Positions 12,636 to 25,000 of a stretch of DNA of 64,000 nucleotides are shown piece after piece. The DNA comes from Conoideocrella luteorostrata. Lineage: Eukaryota > Ascomycota > Sordariomycetes > Hypocreales > Clavicipitaceae. The notes beneath the pieces were generated by a model, which saw only the letters and a program-made list of their open reading frames with translations, was not told the DNA's origin and searched no databases. The stretch covers positions 62,001-126,000 of the forward strand of contig JASWJB010000053.1 in the NCBI GenBank assembly GCA_032433595.1, written 5' to 3'. The translations under genes and the position numbers were made by a program. Every line of letters starts with the position of its first letter. Position 1 is the stretch's first letter.

Positions 12636-13589
12636 TTATTGATCTATTGCCATTGCAGTGTCCGTAAAGAATCCAACGTGTTGCTTGCTTTTGGCTAGGA
12701 CTAGCTCAGGTCCTTCAAACCTGGGTGGTAATAGTTTGAGATTTTGAAGTGCTCCTTCTGCCGTTCGGCTGACTAGTCTACCCTGGCGAAGGTTTTCAGC
12801 GAAGAGGAAATAGCCCTCTGAAGCTTCGACTAGATAAGATTGAAGGCCTTTGCTTTCCAGACACACTTGCACATTAGAAAGTCCGAAGTTGTTCTCGATG
12901 AAGCGGGCCCAGCCCCGGGCAGCGGCTTGAATATGCTCGTCGTCACTAATTTTTCTCCAGCCAATGCCCAGATGAAAAGTGAAGTTGTCGATCACTACCG
13001 TGTTATTGAAATCGTTACCGGATGAGTTGCTCTGTGTACGACTAGACGGGGCACAGTGCAGAGGGATTCGAGCAGATGAATTATCAGGGGCACAATCTAG
13101 CCGCTGTGACTTGTGACTGCGCGTTTCAAGCTGACTACTCTGAGTTTCTGGTACAGCTTTCTGTTTTTCATGTGTCGCTTCTTCCACCCATGTGCCAGAT
13201 TGGCTGCTAGCGTCTGTGACATAGCCAGTGGCAGGTTTGATCAAAACCATGCCCGGACCATAAATCCAGTCTTTCTGGGGGTCGTCAATAGCCACGGGTT
13301 GTGGATCTGGCTCAAGATTAATTGATGCTTCATCTCGAGACCGTTTTCTTCCACCAGATCGTGCAGGGGTGGCTTGAGCCGGAACAGTAGGCGCTGCGTT
13401 GTATTGCATGAGCGGCGATTGGTGGCGTCCGAACGTTCCAGCAGATAGTTGAGTTTGATAGCAAGGTTGTGGGATCACAAGCACTGGAGATGCGGTGTAG
13501 TAATGGTGAGAGAAATTGGCCATACTGGGTGTGAAGCAGTTGTCGAGTTTGGGACTGTTAATGATAAAATTAGTAGTCAATGAATTCAC
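12636..13589 (-). CDS. Uncharacterised protein, probably nuclear
   Basis: Single-exon frame of 317 residues; I do not recognise the family. The N-terminal 130 residues are low-complexity (Ser, Thr, Pro, Gln) and contain a basic stretch GGRKRSRDE that looks like a nuclear localisation signal. The middle has acidic and Gln/Ser-rich linker sequence with DPQKDWIYGPGMVLIKPATG. The C-terminal 110 residues look folded, with hydrophobic and aromatic spacing in FHLGIGWRKISDDEHIQAAA and GWARFIENNFGLSNVQVCLE. Codon use and length support a real gene. A small helical DNA- or protein-binding domain at the C-terminus is a guess. It is flanked by long gene-free stretches on both sides. Confidence 0.7.
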   Translation of the reverse strand: MNSLTTNFIINSPKLDNCFTPSMANFSHHYYTASPVLVIPQPCYQTQLSAGTFGRHQSPLMQYNAAPTVPAQATPARSGGRKRSRDEASINLEPDPQPVAIDDPQKDWIYGPGMVLIKPATGYVTDASSQSGTWVEEATHEKQKAVPETQSSQLETRSHKSQRLDCAPDNSSARIPLHCAPSSRTQSNSSGNDFNNTVVIDNFTFHLGIGWRKISDDEHIQAAARGWARFIENNFGLSNVQVCLESKGLQSYLVEASEGYFLFAENLRQGRLVSRTAEGALQNLKLLPPRFEGPELVLAKSKQHVGFFTDTAMAIDQ

Positions 13590-15489
13590 AAACCGCTTAT
13601 AAGCCCGGCATCAAGTTGACACAGATTGAAGTCGAGGGATTGTGCTTTGAAACAACCCGAAAGAACGGGTTGTCGTAGAGCACGGAAGAGTGGTCGGACT
13701 CTAATGAAAAGCGAACGAGAAAAGGAGTCGGGTGATCAAAATAGTATGAGACCGATATGCAGAAGCTCTACAAATTAAAGATGGCCGCAATTGGGCGACA
13801 TAAATGTCGCGAAAAGATCTAGTGACTCGTCTCGTGGGCTACTTGTCGTATATTGCCATATGATGAGGGTTGGTGTTGGTGAAGGAAGAGAGTTATGGTT
13901 GGCGTGCTTCCAGGGCCGAGGAAGATGACCTGAAAAGCCACGGGCAGCAGACAGCCTTGTCAGGTCAACTTGGGCGATCCGCAGCGATCAGCCCCAGGCT
14001 TCTTATTCGCCCGTTTTCGTATATGCTTTTCCCTACTAAACTACTAAGACATGCGGTACTCCGTACATAGGAAGAGAATTCATAACACTATATTTTAGTG
14101 TTCGCTATTAATGTATCTAGAGCTCCGCTAGGGTGGTAGTAAAGGTATTAGCCTAGTTTTCCATGGCCGGAAGCATCTACTCCGTACATAGCAAATAGTT
14201 ACTTACGAAGCACGTAGTACTAGCTAGACACCTAACTACCTAAATGCGGCCGTTCCTGGGGTGAACGAGTTTTGGTGCAGCTCTACTCCGTACGGAGTAT
14301 GGAGTAACTAGCGCATCTAGATTCTTGACCAGAGCGTCAACAAGAGGACCCCGTACTCTGTACTCCGTATTTCCCCCGCCCAAGGTTCTCATATTACAGC
14401 GGGAAACTCGAAAAATTAAAATCTACTTACGGAGTAGTTACCTACAGACCGACCGATTCTTTATTATTATTGGTCGCAATCCTTTCAAGAGCTTGGGTCT
14501 AGGCAAGTTGCAAACCAAGGTCGTACAACAACGGCCTTTTTTCAAGTAAATTAAACAAGATTGCGGAACCAGTGCCACGAATCAGAAATTCCTATAAATA
14601 TGGTTCAGTCTGGGGAACAGACTAGCATGTTGCATGTACATCGGCGGACAGGTCATGTACTAGCTATGTAGGTACTTAGTATGATGAGGCATTAAAGGCA
14701 ATAATTCTTCAGGGAAGTTTAGGCACGGCTCTTTTCTTACAACAGCGAAACTCCTTTGTACTTAGAGTCGCTCATATTGTAACTAAGAGTGTTTCGATTG
14801 GTGTTTTGAGGATAGGAAGCAAGCAGCCACCATATCTTGGGCGAAGGTATCTTTTCCTTTCGACCTTGCCAAACGGACTTAATTTATATAGACTGCTGGT
14901 CCTAAGCTTAAACCTACCTTCATATATTCAAACCATTGATAAGAAACGGTAGAGGTATCTTAGGATATTATTTCATCACTTACGTAACTCCGCACAGCGT
15001 AGAACAATTGTGACAGCACCACCCGCTCGAGGTCAACCTTGACGCTGAACTGGTGGTATTAGATACCTACCAGTCTATCATTTATTTTAACGGAAAAAAC
15101 CACTACCGCGCAACCGAGCGCTTTGAGTATACGTGCGTATAATGCAGGCAAATTTTAAGGAATTTTGTTTCAGATCGCTTGTCTTTTGCTGTAACCAGCG
15201 CAGTGAGCCCCGGGAAACTGCAGTGGATACTAACAGTAGCTGCTTACCACCTCGTGCTAACTAGTTACACAGCGAACTTGAATGGGCCAGCTTTAGTATA
15301 CGTCGTGGATAACAGTTGCCTCCTTAGCTCTCCCACTTCATAGACGCCAACGCTCTCGATCGGCTTTGCACAACATCGCTCTCGTTCCGATATTCCACGT
15401 TGACAACCAGCCATAGCCGCTCCCGTATTAATTCATATAGTGGTGAAGATCTGATTGTGGCTAGGTCTCACCGTCCAAGCAACAACATT
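13590..15489. other. Long intergenic stretch rich in TACGGAGTA words
   Basis: 1.9 kb without a supported gene. It has six exact copies of the 9-bp word TACGGAGTA/TACTCCGTA between 14057 and 14436, two of them fused into a 16-bp palindrome. Its right end carries the promoter and 5' UTR of the SNARE gene. Open frames at 13870-14070 and 14325-14549 run through the repeats and look accidental. Confidence 0.55.
14057..14436. repeat. Cluster of TACGGAGTA / TACTCCGTA words
   Basis: Exact copies at 14057-14065, 14178-14186, 14284-14292, 14291-14299, 14361-14369 and 14428-14436. The third and fourth overlap to make TACTCCGTACGGAGTA, a perfect 16-bp palindrome. Spacing is irregular, so this is a dispersed word, not a tandem array. 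Confidence 0.8.
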
Positions 15490-16348
15490 ATGTCTAAACC
15501 CAGCCAGCTGTTTCTGTTGGCTGACCACATCAAGCTGTCGCTTTTGGAGCGTCAACGTGCGACCAGCCTCAACCTTGAAAGTGACGCCCAGGATGGGTAT
15601 ATCTCGCGCTCCTTAGACCAGTTCCGTACCGGTCTCGCTTCCCTCGGGCAAGAGAAAGCTCGCCTTGAGCAAGAAGGCGATACAGAGTACGACACCTCAT
15701 AGCGTCACTACAACTTGTGATTTGATAGCGACATTACGCTAACTTAGCTATCTTCTTCTCATCAGGCTGGCTTCTAGCTTAGCGGACTCGCAGTCCAATC
15801 TACAACGACAGTTGGATGGCTTAACAGCTGAGTTTCATGGGTTCTCCAGCGCTGCGACAGAACATACCCTTACCGAACCGAACTCTACTGAATTGATCGA
15901 TGACTTCTCCCACGCATCGTCCCGGAGGCCAAAAACGGTCAGATTCAGTGATACTTCGTCGTCACCCTCACAAGAGCCGTTTGGCCCATACAGAGATGAT
16001 CCTTCAGTGGACTCTACTGGGTATCGCGACCAAGCTACTGACATGTCGAACCAACAACTCCACCAATACCACACCCAAATTTTAGAAGAACAAGACGAGC
16101 AACTTGATCGGCTGGGAGAGTCTATTGGCCGTCAAAGGGAAATAAGTATGCAGATCGGAGATGAGTTAGACAGCCATGTCGCTATGCTGGATGAGATGGA
16201 CACTGTCGTTGACCGCCACCAGAGCCGGCTGGATCGTGCCAAAACGGTGCTAGGGAAAGTAGGAAAAGGAGCCGGGGAGAATAAGCAAATTACGGCCATT
16301 GTTGTGCTTATCATTATACTGGTCTTATTAATTGCAGTCCTGAAATAA
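15490..16348 (+). CDS. SYN8: Qc-SNARE, syntaxin 8 / Syn8-like
   Basis: Membrane-anchored SNARE likely acting in late endosome and vacuole fusion. Two exons, 15490-15686 and 15766-16348, with a 79-nt intron; 259 residues. The N-terminal half is helical (FLLADHIKLSLLERQRATSL). The SNARE coiled-coil lies near residues 165-225 (QILEEQDEQLDRLGESIGRQ), and a single C-terminal membrane anchor of about 19 residues (ITAIVVLIIILVLLIAVLK) ends the protein. That is the tail-anchored layout of the syntaxin-8 group. An upstream in-frame Met at 15400 exists, but MSKPSQLFLLADHIKL looks like the family start. The match to Syn8 over Tlg1-type SNAREs is from overall pattern and is fairly sure. Confidence 0.87.
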
Positions 16349-16702
16349 ATCCATGGTACTTGATTGCACAATCGAGGGTTTGGAGAATTATATGAGATGG
16401 GATGGCGTTCTACGGCTTTGGTTGGTTCTTTTACACGCTGGGTACATATAATTCCTACATGGGCGTCAATACTTTGCATTAAAAGCCGTGGTCTTTGACT
16501 TCATAGCACATCTTTAGCCGATATTGTAATTTGCGAGCCCATATGAGAATTGTGGTGTAATGGTTATACAATAGCAACTGATTTCTATGCTTCGTTCAAG
16601 GGAATTTTATCCCTTAGAAACAACTTGTATCGAATCCTGACCTCTGCTTCTATCAGTCGTAACGGTAACATGGCTGTACGGAATCCTATACACATCGGCG
16701 TT
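16349..16702. other. Convergent 3' region, SYN8 / AMA1-like gene
   Basis: A 354-bp gap between converging genes. It contains a box-A-like and box-B-like pair (16553-16637) resembling a decayed tRNA, but no foldable cloverleaf. Confidence 0.5.
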
Positions 16703-19277
16703 TTAGCGTATCACGTCGCCTTCTTTGATGATACCCTGCAAATCTTCCAAGATATCGCTCCCTCCATACATGCCAGGTCTGGTAACCGCTCTGCTTCCTT
16801 CCGTTGACCAGACTTCGTGAAACTTGACAGTTTCGTCGCTGGACGCCACGATAATACACTCATTCAGGACTCTCTGGTCAGTATTCAGCTTCTTTCTCTT
16901 CTTCAGGACGCAGGGGTAAGGTACGGCATGTAAAGCACGTAAATCTACATCCTAAGGAATTACTGCAATTCGTGCACAATCAGGCCAACTAAACACCCCG
17001 ATGCGATATGGATGCTCTGGATGGGCGTAGCCGAAAGTGGCAGCTATCTCTCGTTTGGTATTAGACCAAATCAAGGACGTTACTTGAGCCGCAACAGGGA
17101 TAGTAGCAAGTGGTGACCCGGATATAGTATGAAAGAAATGAATGCACTTGTCGTTCGAGCCACCACCCGTGGCCACCAATCCTTCAAGCCATGGGCAAAA
17201 TGCGATAGCTTTGACTGCGGCTTGATGAACCTACATCTGTAGCTCACAGCCTGTAGATAGGCTTCGCGCATGACTTGGTAGTATTCTGATTGCTTCCGGC
17301 CGCTGTCCCGTAGTTATATTATAGTATTCCTGATCATTGGCAGTATGATGACGCGTTCGATCGTTGATAGCGGCGATTTGTATTGACTGGTTCGCCGCCT
17401 CTCTACTGTAATTCTGTGTTACGATCTGACCTTCTGAACGCAATCCGAGATGCTGCGGTGGTAGAATTTCGTTCACCTCAAAGAGTGCGCACAAGTTATC
17501 ATTAGCGCCTGAGGCGAACAAGTCGCCATTAGACGACCATGCCAAGCCACATATCTGCTGACTGTGTAATGAAATCTTGGCAACTAAGGATACCGACCCG
17601 GGCCAATGATCCCTGGTGTTTTCTGGCCACTCAACCAAGTAATAATACAAATCCCCACACTCGTCTCCGACAATCAAGTCTTCCGTGGCTACCAATGTGT
17701 TAGAACTAAAAGGATTGCTGGAGAATCGCAAGACAGAGCGAGGACGCCAGTTCACACAAGCAATGGCATAAGGCTGCTGAACTTCAAAACGTGGTGTTAC
17801 TTCGAAGAGAGACATGACAATCAAGGTACCGTCAGATCTTCCGGCGGCGAAAATGCTTTTCTTCCCTTCAACAGAAGAGAAAGACAATGATGTGAGCTAA
17901 ACACCATCCTGTTGAACACCGTTCACCGCTCGCACGCCCTCTTTATCCGACCAAGCGTATACAACATTACCCAGTCCAACTGCAAGCGTCTGGAAGCTCA
18001 ACGAATAGGCAAGTACAGAGCAATAGAAGTCATCCCGCAAGTTCGGCGCATCCAATACCCTGAGCAAAGTGTCAGCTCTGATTCACCAAAATGAGTTACG
18101 TCAACTAGACAGAACTTACTTGAACGGCCCAACTGGTAGTGAGCGCAACCTGGCAGGGTTGACCCGGGCTGTGAGTAGATTAGCTAAAGGCTATCAATGT
18201 TGTGATTTTCTTGAAAAGTAAGGCATACAGGATGCTTCAGGTTGTGCAGTAAGGTCTCCTTTCCAGTCTGCTTTGGATCTGCCCCGAATTGTCTCTGTGG
18301 TGAATGCAGCGAGCGAAGTAGTCCTCCACGGATTGAAAGGGGGCAGATTGAAGGCTAGGATTCTGCGGATAAAATTAATGTTGAGAGCGAAAGCAACAGT
18401 GTTGTAGGTATCATGTTTTTTGTGCTCTGATTGTCTGTGTACCGAGCGGGAATTATAATGGTGCATATCCGTTCCCTCATAGATGATACGTTCATCACTT
18501 TGTGCCGGAGTCTGAAAGAAGGAGCGAGGCATCAAATGAAAAGGTACCGTTATAGGTTGTTCGAATTCTGGAGATGGAGGTAGAAAGTCCACTTGGAAAA
18601 CTGTGTCAATATTTCTGAGAGAATGGGTCACACAAGATCAATTGAACTCTCACCCAATCCACTGTCGAATCCAAAGCTTGGTGTTACTTGCAAACCAAGG
18701 GCAGAGTAAAATCTTGACAGCGTCTGATGGAGATCAAGGCTGCTCAAGCCAATTCGAGCTCCAACCCTCATCAATCGCTCCGTCTGAGATAACCTACTTG
18801 CCTCTTTCATGGTTTGATAGCGTTCGTAGCAAGGTGTTGCATGATCCCTGATAGGAACATATCTATCGACTTTTGAGAGCATTGCCACAAACTGACAAAA
18901 TTCGCCAAAGCCGCTGGGGATCGTTCTTGTATTCAATTGTCTGCATGGCGTATAATAACCAAGCCAACTCTGTAGATGGCAGAGGGAATGATCCGAAACT
19001 TAGATTCTGTCAGTGCCAGCACTGTGCCCTCACTCAAATTCCAGTATTGATTCTTACGAGGTCTGTGGTAAGATGCTACTGAAACAGCAAGTAGTCCCCC
19101 GTTCGAAGCTACGAAGCGTGGATTCTCCGTAACCTCAGGGTTGCTGGCTGAGTGGCTGTCTGTCGAGCGGCTCGTGGTGTTATCTGTGCCGTAATTTCTT
19201 ACCGCCGGCAAGTTGCTGGTTTCATTATCGAGGTGCCGCCTGCTAAGTGTGTTCATTGCGTTGCCCGGACGTGGCAT
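16703..19277 (-). CDS. AMA1: AMA1-type meiotic APC/C activator, WD40, with three in-frame TAG codons
   Basis: Cdc20/Cdh1/Ama1-family activator that brings substrates to the anaphase-promoting complex; Ama1 acts in meiosis and spore formation. Exons: 19058-19277, 18654-18998, 18229-18600, 18120-18168 and 16703-18059; introns 59, 53, 60 and 60 nt. All phases fit, giving 781 codons. A C-box (DRYVPIR) lies at about 118-124. VLDAPNLRDDFYCSVLAYS opens the propeller, with later blades QICGLAWSSNGDLFASGAND and AVKAIAFCPW. The protein ends in Ile-Arg, the APC/C-binding tail. The last exon is crossed by TAG at 17897-17899, 17231-17233 and 16952-16954 (codons 383, 605, 698), with no TAA or TGA before the final TAA and no frameshift. 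The second and third replace positions where relatives usually have Trp. It may be a recoded gene or a young pseudogene. The first exon and start are the least certain. Confidence 0.82.
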
Positions 19278-20476
19278 TATGAGTACCTTGGCGAGGAACG
19301 TTGCGCTCGATCCGTAACAGTTACTGACGGTGGCGAACTAATATTAGAAGACAAGGAGACGAATGACAGAACTGAACGTCAACTTGCAGCCGTTCATCAG
19401 AGAAGTTCGTCTTGCTAGGGCCAAAATCAGGTGACTCCGATCACCAAAACTGCCATCATAGAGACAACAGAGTGTCTAGATATGAAGAAGTCCAAATGCC
19501 AGAAGTGTTCAGAAACTGTAGACTTACTCACTGTACGGGAGTGGGTGGGATAATGTTCGATTGTGAAGTTGAAGAGGTAGGGATGCTGACAGAAGTACAG
19601 CCAATGAAAAAGGGGAGGAAGACAGTCTGGTAGTGCTCTTGGAGCTATCAATAACACCTAGGTTGTGAGATATCCTGCATTTCGACATCGCTCGAGAGGG
19701 GCCTTCGCCTCACCTTGCACTCTCGTACATTTTGTACCTAGGCAGGTGCTCTGACAGGCAAGACTCTCCAACACTACCCTAGCGATGAAGCAACAGAAGT
19801 TGCAACCACGAAGCAGACGGAGCGTGTGTGTTGCGGCTTCCACCGTCCGTCATCACCTCGCTTAGTTTCTGTATCACTAAATTGGGATCGAACATATTGA
19901 TTAAAATTAGTGGATAGTAACGTACTTTTATTAGCTAGGGTGCGCCTAGTCTGTGCTCACCACAAGTGTTATTTTTGTATTCAGGCAATTCAGATCGTCA
20001 ATGACCAGAAAGCTAAACCTTAACACAAACAGCATCACAAAGTTGCACCAAGCTAATTAGATGTACCACACTATCTATGTACGTACTACCAGACATCTAC
20101 CATGGCTGACTAGTGAGCATGAAATATGTACAATTTTGAAATAAAGATATATATGTACCTTGAAATCAACACGCTTTCAGATCCATTAATTGATATTGTG
20201 CAGAACAGGATTCAGTTCGGCATATGCAATCATCAATAAATAGAACCTTGCAGACCCAATATAACAACAACAAAGGTGAACCGGCTTTAAGTCAAGCAAG
20301 GGCAAATGCGGTTGGAGATATGAGCATTTCCTCCTACCTACATGCGTGGCTAGGTTAATAGCTAAGCATTTGGTGAACAGAGCAGAACTCTTGTGGAATA
20401 GAGAAGGGCCAGCCGAAAACATGCTGCACCACAGCCTCTGTCAATAGCTTGCCCATGGTGTAGAGTAAAGCAAGGC
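19278..20476. other. Intergenic, AMA1-like promoter and chitinase 3' flank
   Basis: 1.2 kb. The left 400 bp may hide a further upstream AMA1 exon: a minus-strand frame near 19308-19365 followed by a 47-nt GT..AG stretch would join in frame to codons inside the called first exon. The rest is AT-rich with no supported gene. Confidence 0.4.
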
Positions 20477-22002
<1,526 letters not shown>

Positions 22003-25000
22003 TTTGTCGACCGAGCGCAACAGTGATTTGACCGAGAAAAGATATTCCGTCAAGTTTTATGACGCCACCGGGGCTCAAGAAGAAAATGGGAAACTTAGGG
22101 AAAGAGGTGGTATTCTCAATGAACAGCATGGATACAAGTGGCTTTCGTAAGGGTTTCTATTCCTATTTATACGCCGAAATGACAACGATGCTAACTAGGT
22201 TGTCAACTCACCATGGTGAAAGTTCACTAGTCGTGCTAACGTTGACACTGAAGGAGGGTATACTACTTCCGTGTGGTATGGGACAAACTATTGGAAGAAG
22301 GGTGGGATCATGCTACTCAACCATTTCCATATCTGCTACTGGCTCTTCGGCAAAGCTGATCTTGTGATGGTCTCGCTGGGACCGAAGGTCAAGCTGGCAC
22401 GTAGGCTGGCGTTGCTCCTGGTCAGCGCATAGCGCCAAACAAACTCTCATCTAACAGTCTGGCAACGTTGCTGATGTGCTTTCTGACCCCAACTTCGGAA
22501 ACCCATCTTAGGTTAATAGTGAGACCAGGTACAACACGGGGAGTCCATTTAGCATTCCACGAGCAGCTACTGCCCTGCAATTCGGAGCGCCTTGACAAGA
22601 TGATACAAACACCGCTCCACCTTTGGCATCTTTTGGCACGCACGTATCACTCATACTGGGTCACCATTCGTCTGCCCTGAAGCCCAAAGTAGACAAGTAA
22701 GATGGGGGTTGTGGTGGGATAGCTGCCCATTCAGTGGGAGAAGTGTATGCATAACCCACCTACTCCGTACAATCCAATCGCGAGAAATAACTACCCGGGT
22801 AATTAGTTGACTACTAACTACGGAGTAGTCAGTTACAATAGGAACACTCTCCTCGAACGTTGGTCAACTGGACTAGGAGTCCAGGCACGGGTCTGGGGGA
22901 CAATTGGAACTGTTTAGCCATCTTAGGAAGGAGAGGACATCCGTTTCTGTGCCTCATCTGCCTGTTTGGTGGCGAACTGAGGATGGTGGCTTACCAATGG
23001 GCGCTAGAGACATGCATATGTTCTCCGTACATACGGAGTACTCCGTACATGCTATATACTAGTATGACTGCGGACCGAAGAGCAGGGAGCCCACATGCTC
23101 GAATGCTCATTTACCCCTGGCGCCAATTTGCCCAAAGCTGCATCATCTCCGCGTGCAACACTCCGGCAGCCAGTGACCATCTCACTCCTTATTTTCAGGA
23201 CCCGCCGGACGAAGCCCACGGGGAGAAATGCTCAGGTCAATGGATCAGGTGTTGCATCTGCTGACAGTTGCTGATGTCATGCACACTCTTTTCTCATATT
23301 TTAGGTTGCCAACAACCAAGAAGTCTTGCTCCGAGTAGACAATATGTATTTTCACGCGCTATGTGCCGTCACCCAAGGCCAAGACCAGTGGGGAGCTTCA
23401 ACCACTCCCACATAATATCGCTACCAGGGGAGGGGGAAAAGGATTGTGCCATTTGCACCCCGAGTACTGAGTAGTATCGTATCTACTTGTAAATGGGACA
23501 AATATTCACAGGCGTCGATTACGGAAAACTAGGAGCTGGGGGGTAGAACGCAAAGAGCAAATCCGCGGCGGGCCTAGGCGTTCCGTACTGCCAGGTCGGC
23601 GTATACCTCCGTTTTCCGAAGTCGAATATTGTTTCACATCCAACTAAACTTTCAGCTATCTATATTCGTCCAAATGCTTGTTAGTCATAGGCTAGCAATC
23701 ATAGTCTACACAAATTGAACTCCTTGGAGTAAATACGCTCAATGTCTAGGAGACGCAGCTGGCCCATTCAGAAGAAACAGCTTCAGCACAAGTCATCGAA
23801 CATAATCGGCACACCGTATTCCGGTTATAGTCCCTCAAAATCCTTCATTTGGAGGCAGCATTCCAAGCTGACAGCCAAGCCATTTCCGTTCTGGCTGGCA
23901 GTATAATCGACGGAACGGCGCTGACAGCCCCATGTCAAGTTCTATCAAAGCAAAGAGAGTTTTATAAATCTCCCCCCACGTACCATAGCCTGTTCGCATT
24001 CTGTTCTTTTAAAACTGCGAAGGCCTGGCTCTGCACACCTCTCTCCCAGTGACGCTGGCGATAAGCACCTCGGTAATTGGAGTCATCAATTGGTGCGACA
24101 CAGGAGGTACGACGTGCCTGTGAGCAATACATCCACTGTCTTGGAAAATACTGTCTAGTAGATTCAATGCTGTGATTGGGACCGGGTTCAGACCATTCGC
24201 GCATAGGCGATTCATACTACTATACAAACTTTCCTACATTATATGAGAACATATCATTGTCTTCTAAGTAATACCGAGAGATATGCGAAACAAACGCTAA
24301 CAAACCGCGCGACTCAAATGCCTAAGCAGTATTCTGCCAGTGCAAAATGCTTTTTCAGTATGATATGACTTCCAAGGTATATTATTCAACATATTCAACT
24401 TCACTTCTATGTTACATGCAGGGTGTTTGGTGTAAGAGGAAAGGCAATTGCGGGATACTAGCTTGTCGATGAGGCTCAAATGTCACCCCACAGTTGATGT
24501 TGGTGCATAAAAGACCGAAGGAATACTAGCTGGTGAGAGTTTGTTTCAAGATACATGTTTTGACTAGGCCAATACTTCCCACATGCAGACTCCCTGTGTT
24601 CGAATTGTGCAGATGGCCTTTGGCTGGGGTCGCTTATATGTCTCTCACAACAAGGTGGACTCATACCTTACCTTCAGCAAATCATATCTGAATATCAATT
24701 CAAAACGCAATGGAACCCGATATTGGCTTGGGCATATGATCCTAGATTTATGCCACACTATTCTTGTGACTGTTGTTGATGAATTTACGATCAAAGAAAG
24801 CCGCAATCTGCAGTTCCAAGATCCGGTGCGTATTGCTGTACTATGATCAATCGCACGTCTAGTCCACGGGTCTTGGTCCTAAATACTTCAACGATTATCT
24901 AGCACCTGCCCAATTAAGCTGGTGATTACTTTGCGGATCTAGCCAATTGAGCAACTAATGTCGTGCGTAGTTGTGGAAGGAGAATGTGTGATTGTTAGAA

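Noticed and set aside
16546..16650. tRNA-like pair: box A TGGTGTAATGG at 16553-16563 (full match to consensus) and a box-B-like GTATCGAATCC at about 16627-16637.
   Set aside because: The T stem and the acceptor stem do not pair, and the anticodon arm has mismatches. It is at best a decayed tRNA or tRNA-derived repeat.
17897..17938. Removing the first TAG of the AMA1-like gene as a small intron (GTGCGA..TTTAG).
   Set aside because: It would be 39 nt with no branch point, shorter than any other intron in the window (minimum 46 nt), and would not explain the other two TAGs.
22860..23264. A 134-codon frame in the gene-poor region.
   Set aside because: It runs through the TACGGAGTA palindrome at 23032-23047, has Cys/Arg-rich chance composition and no recognisable motif.
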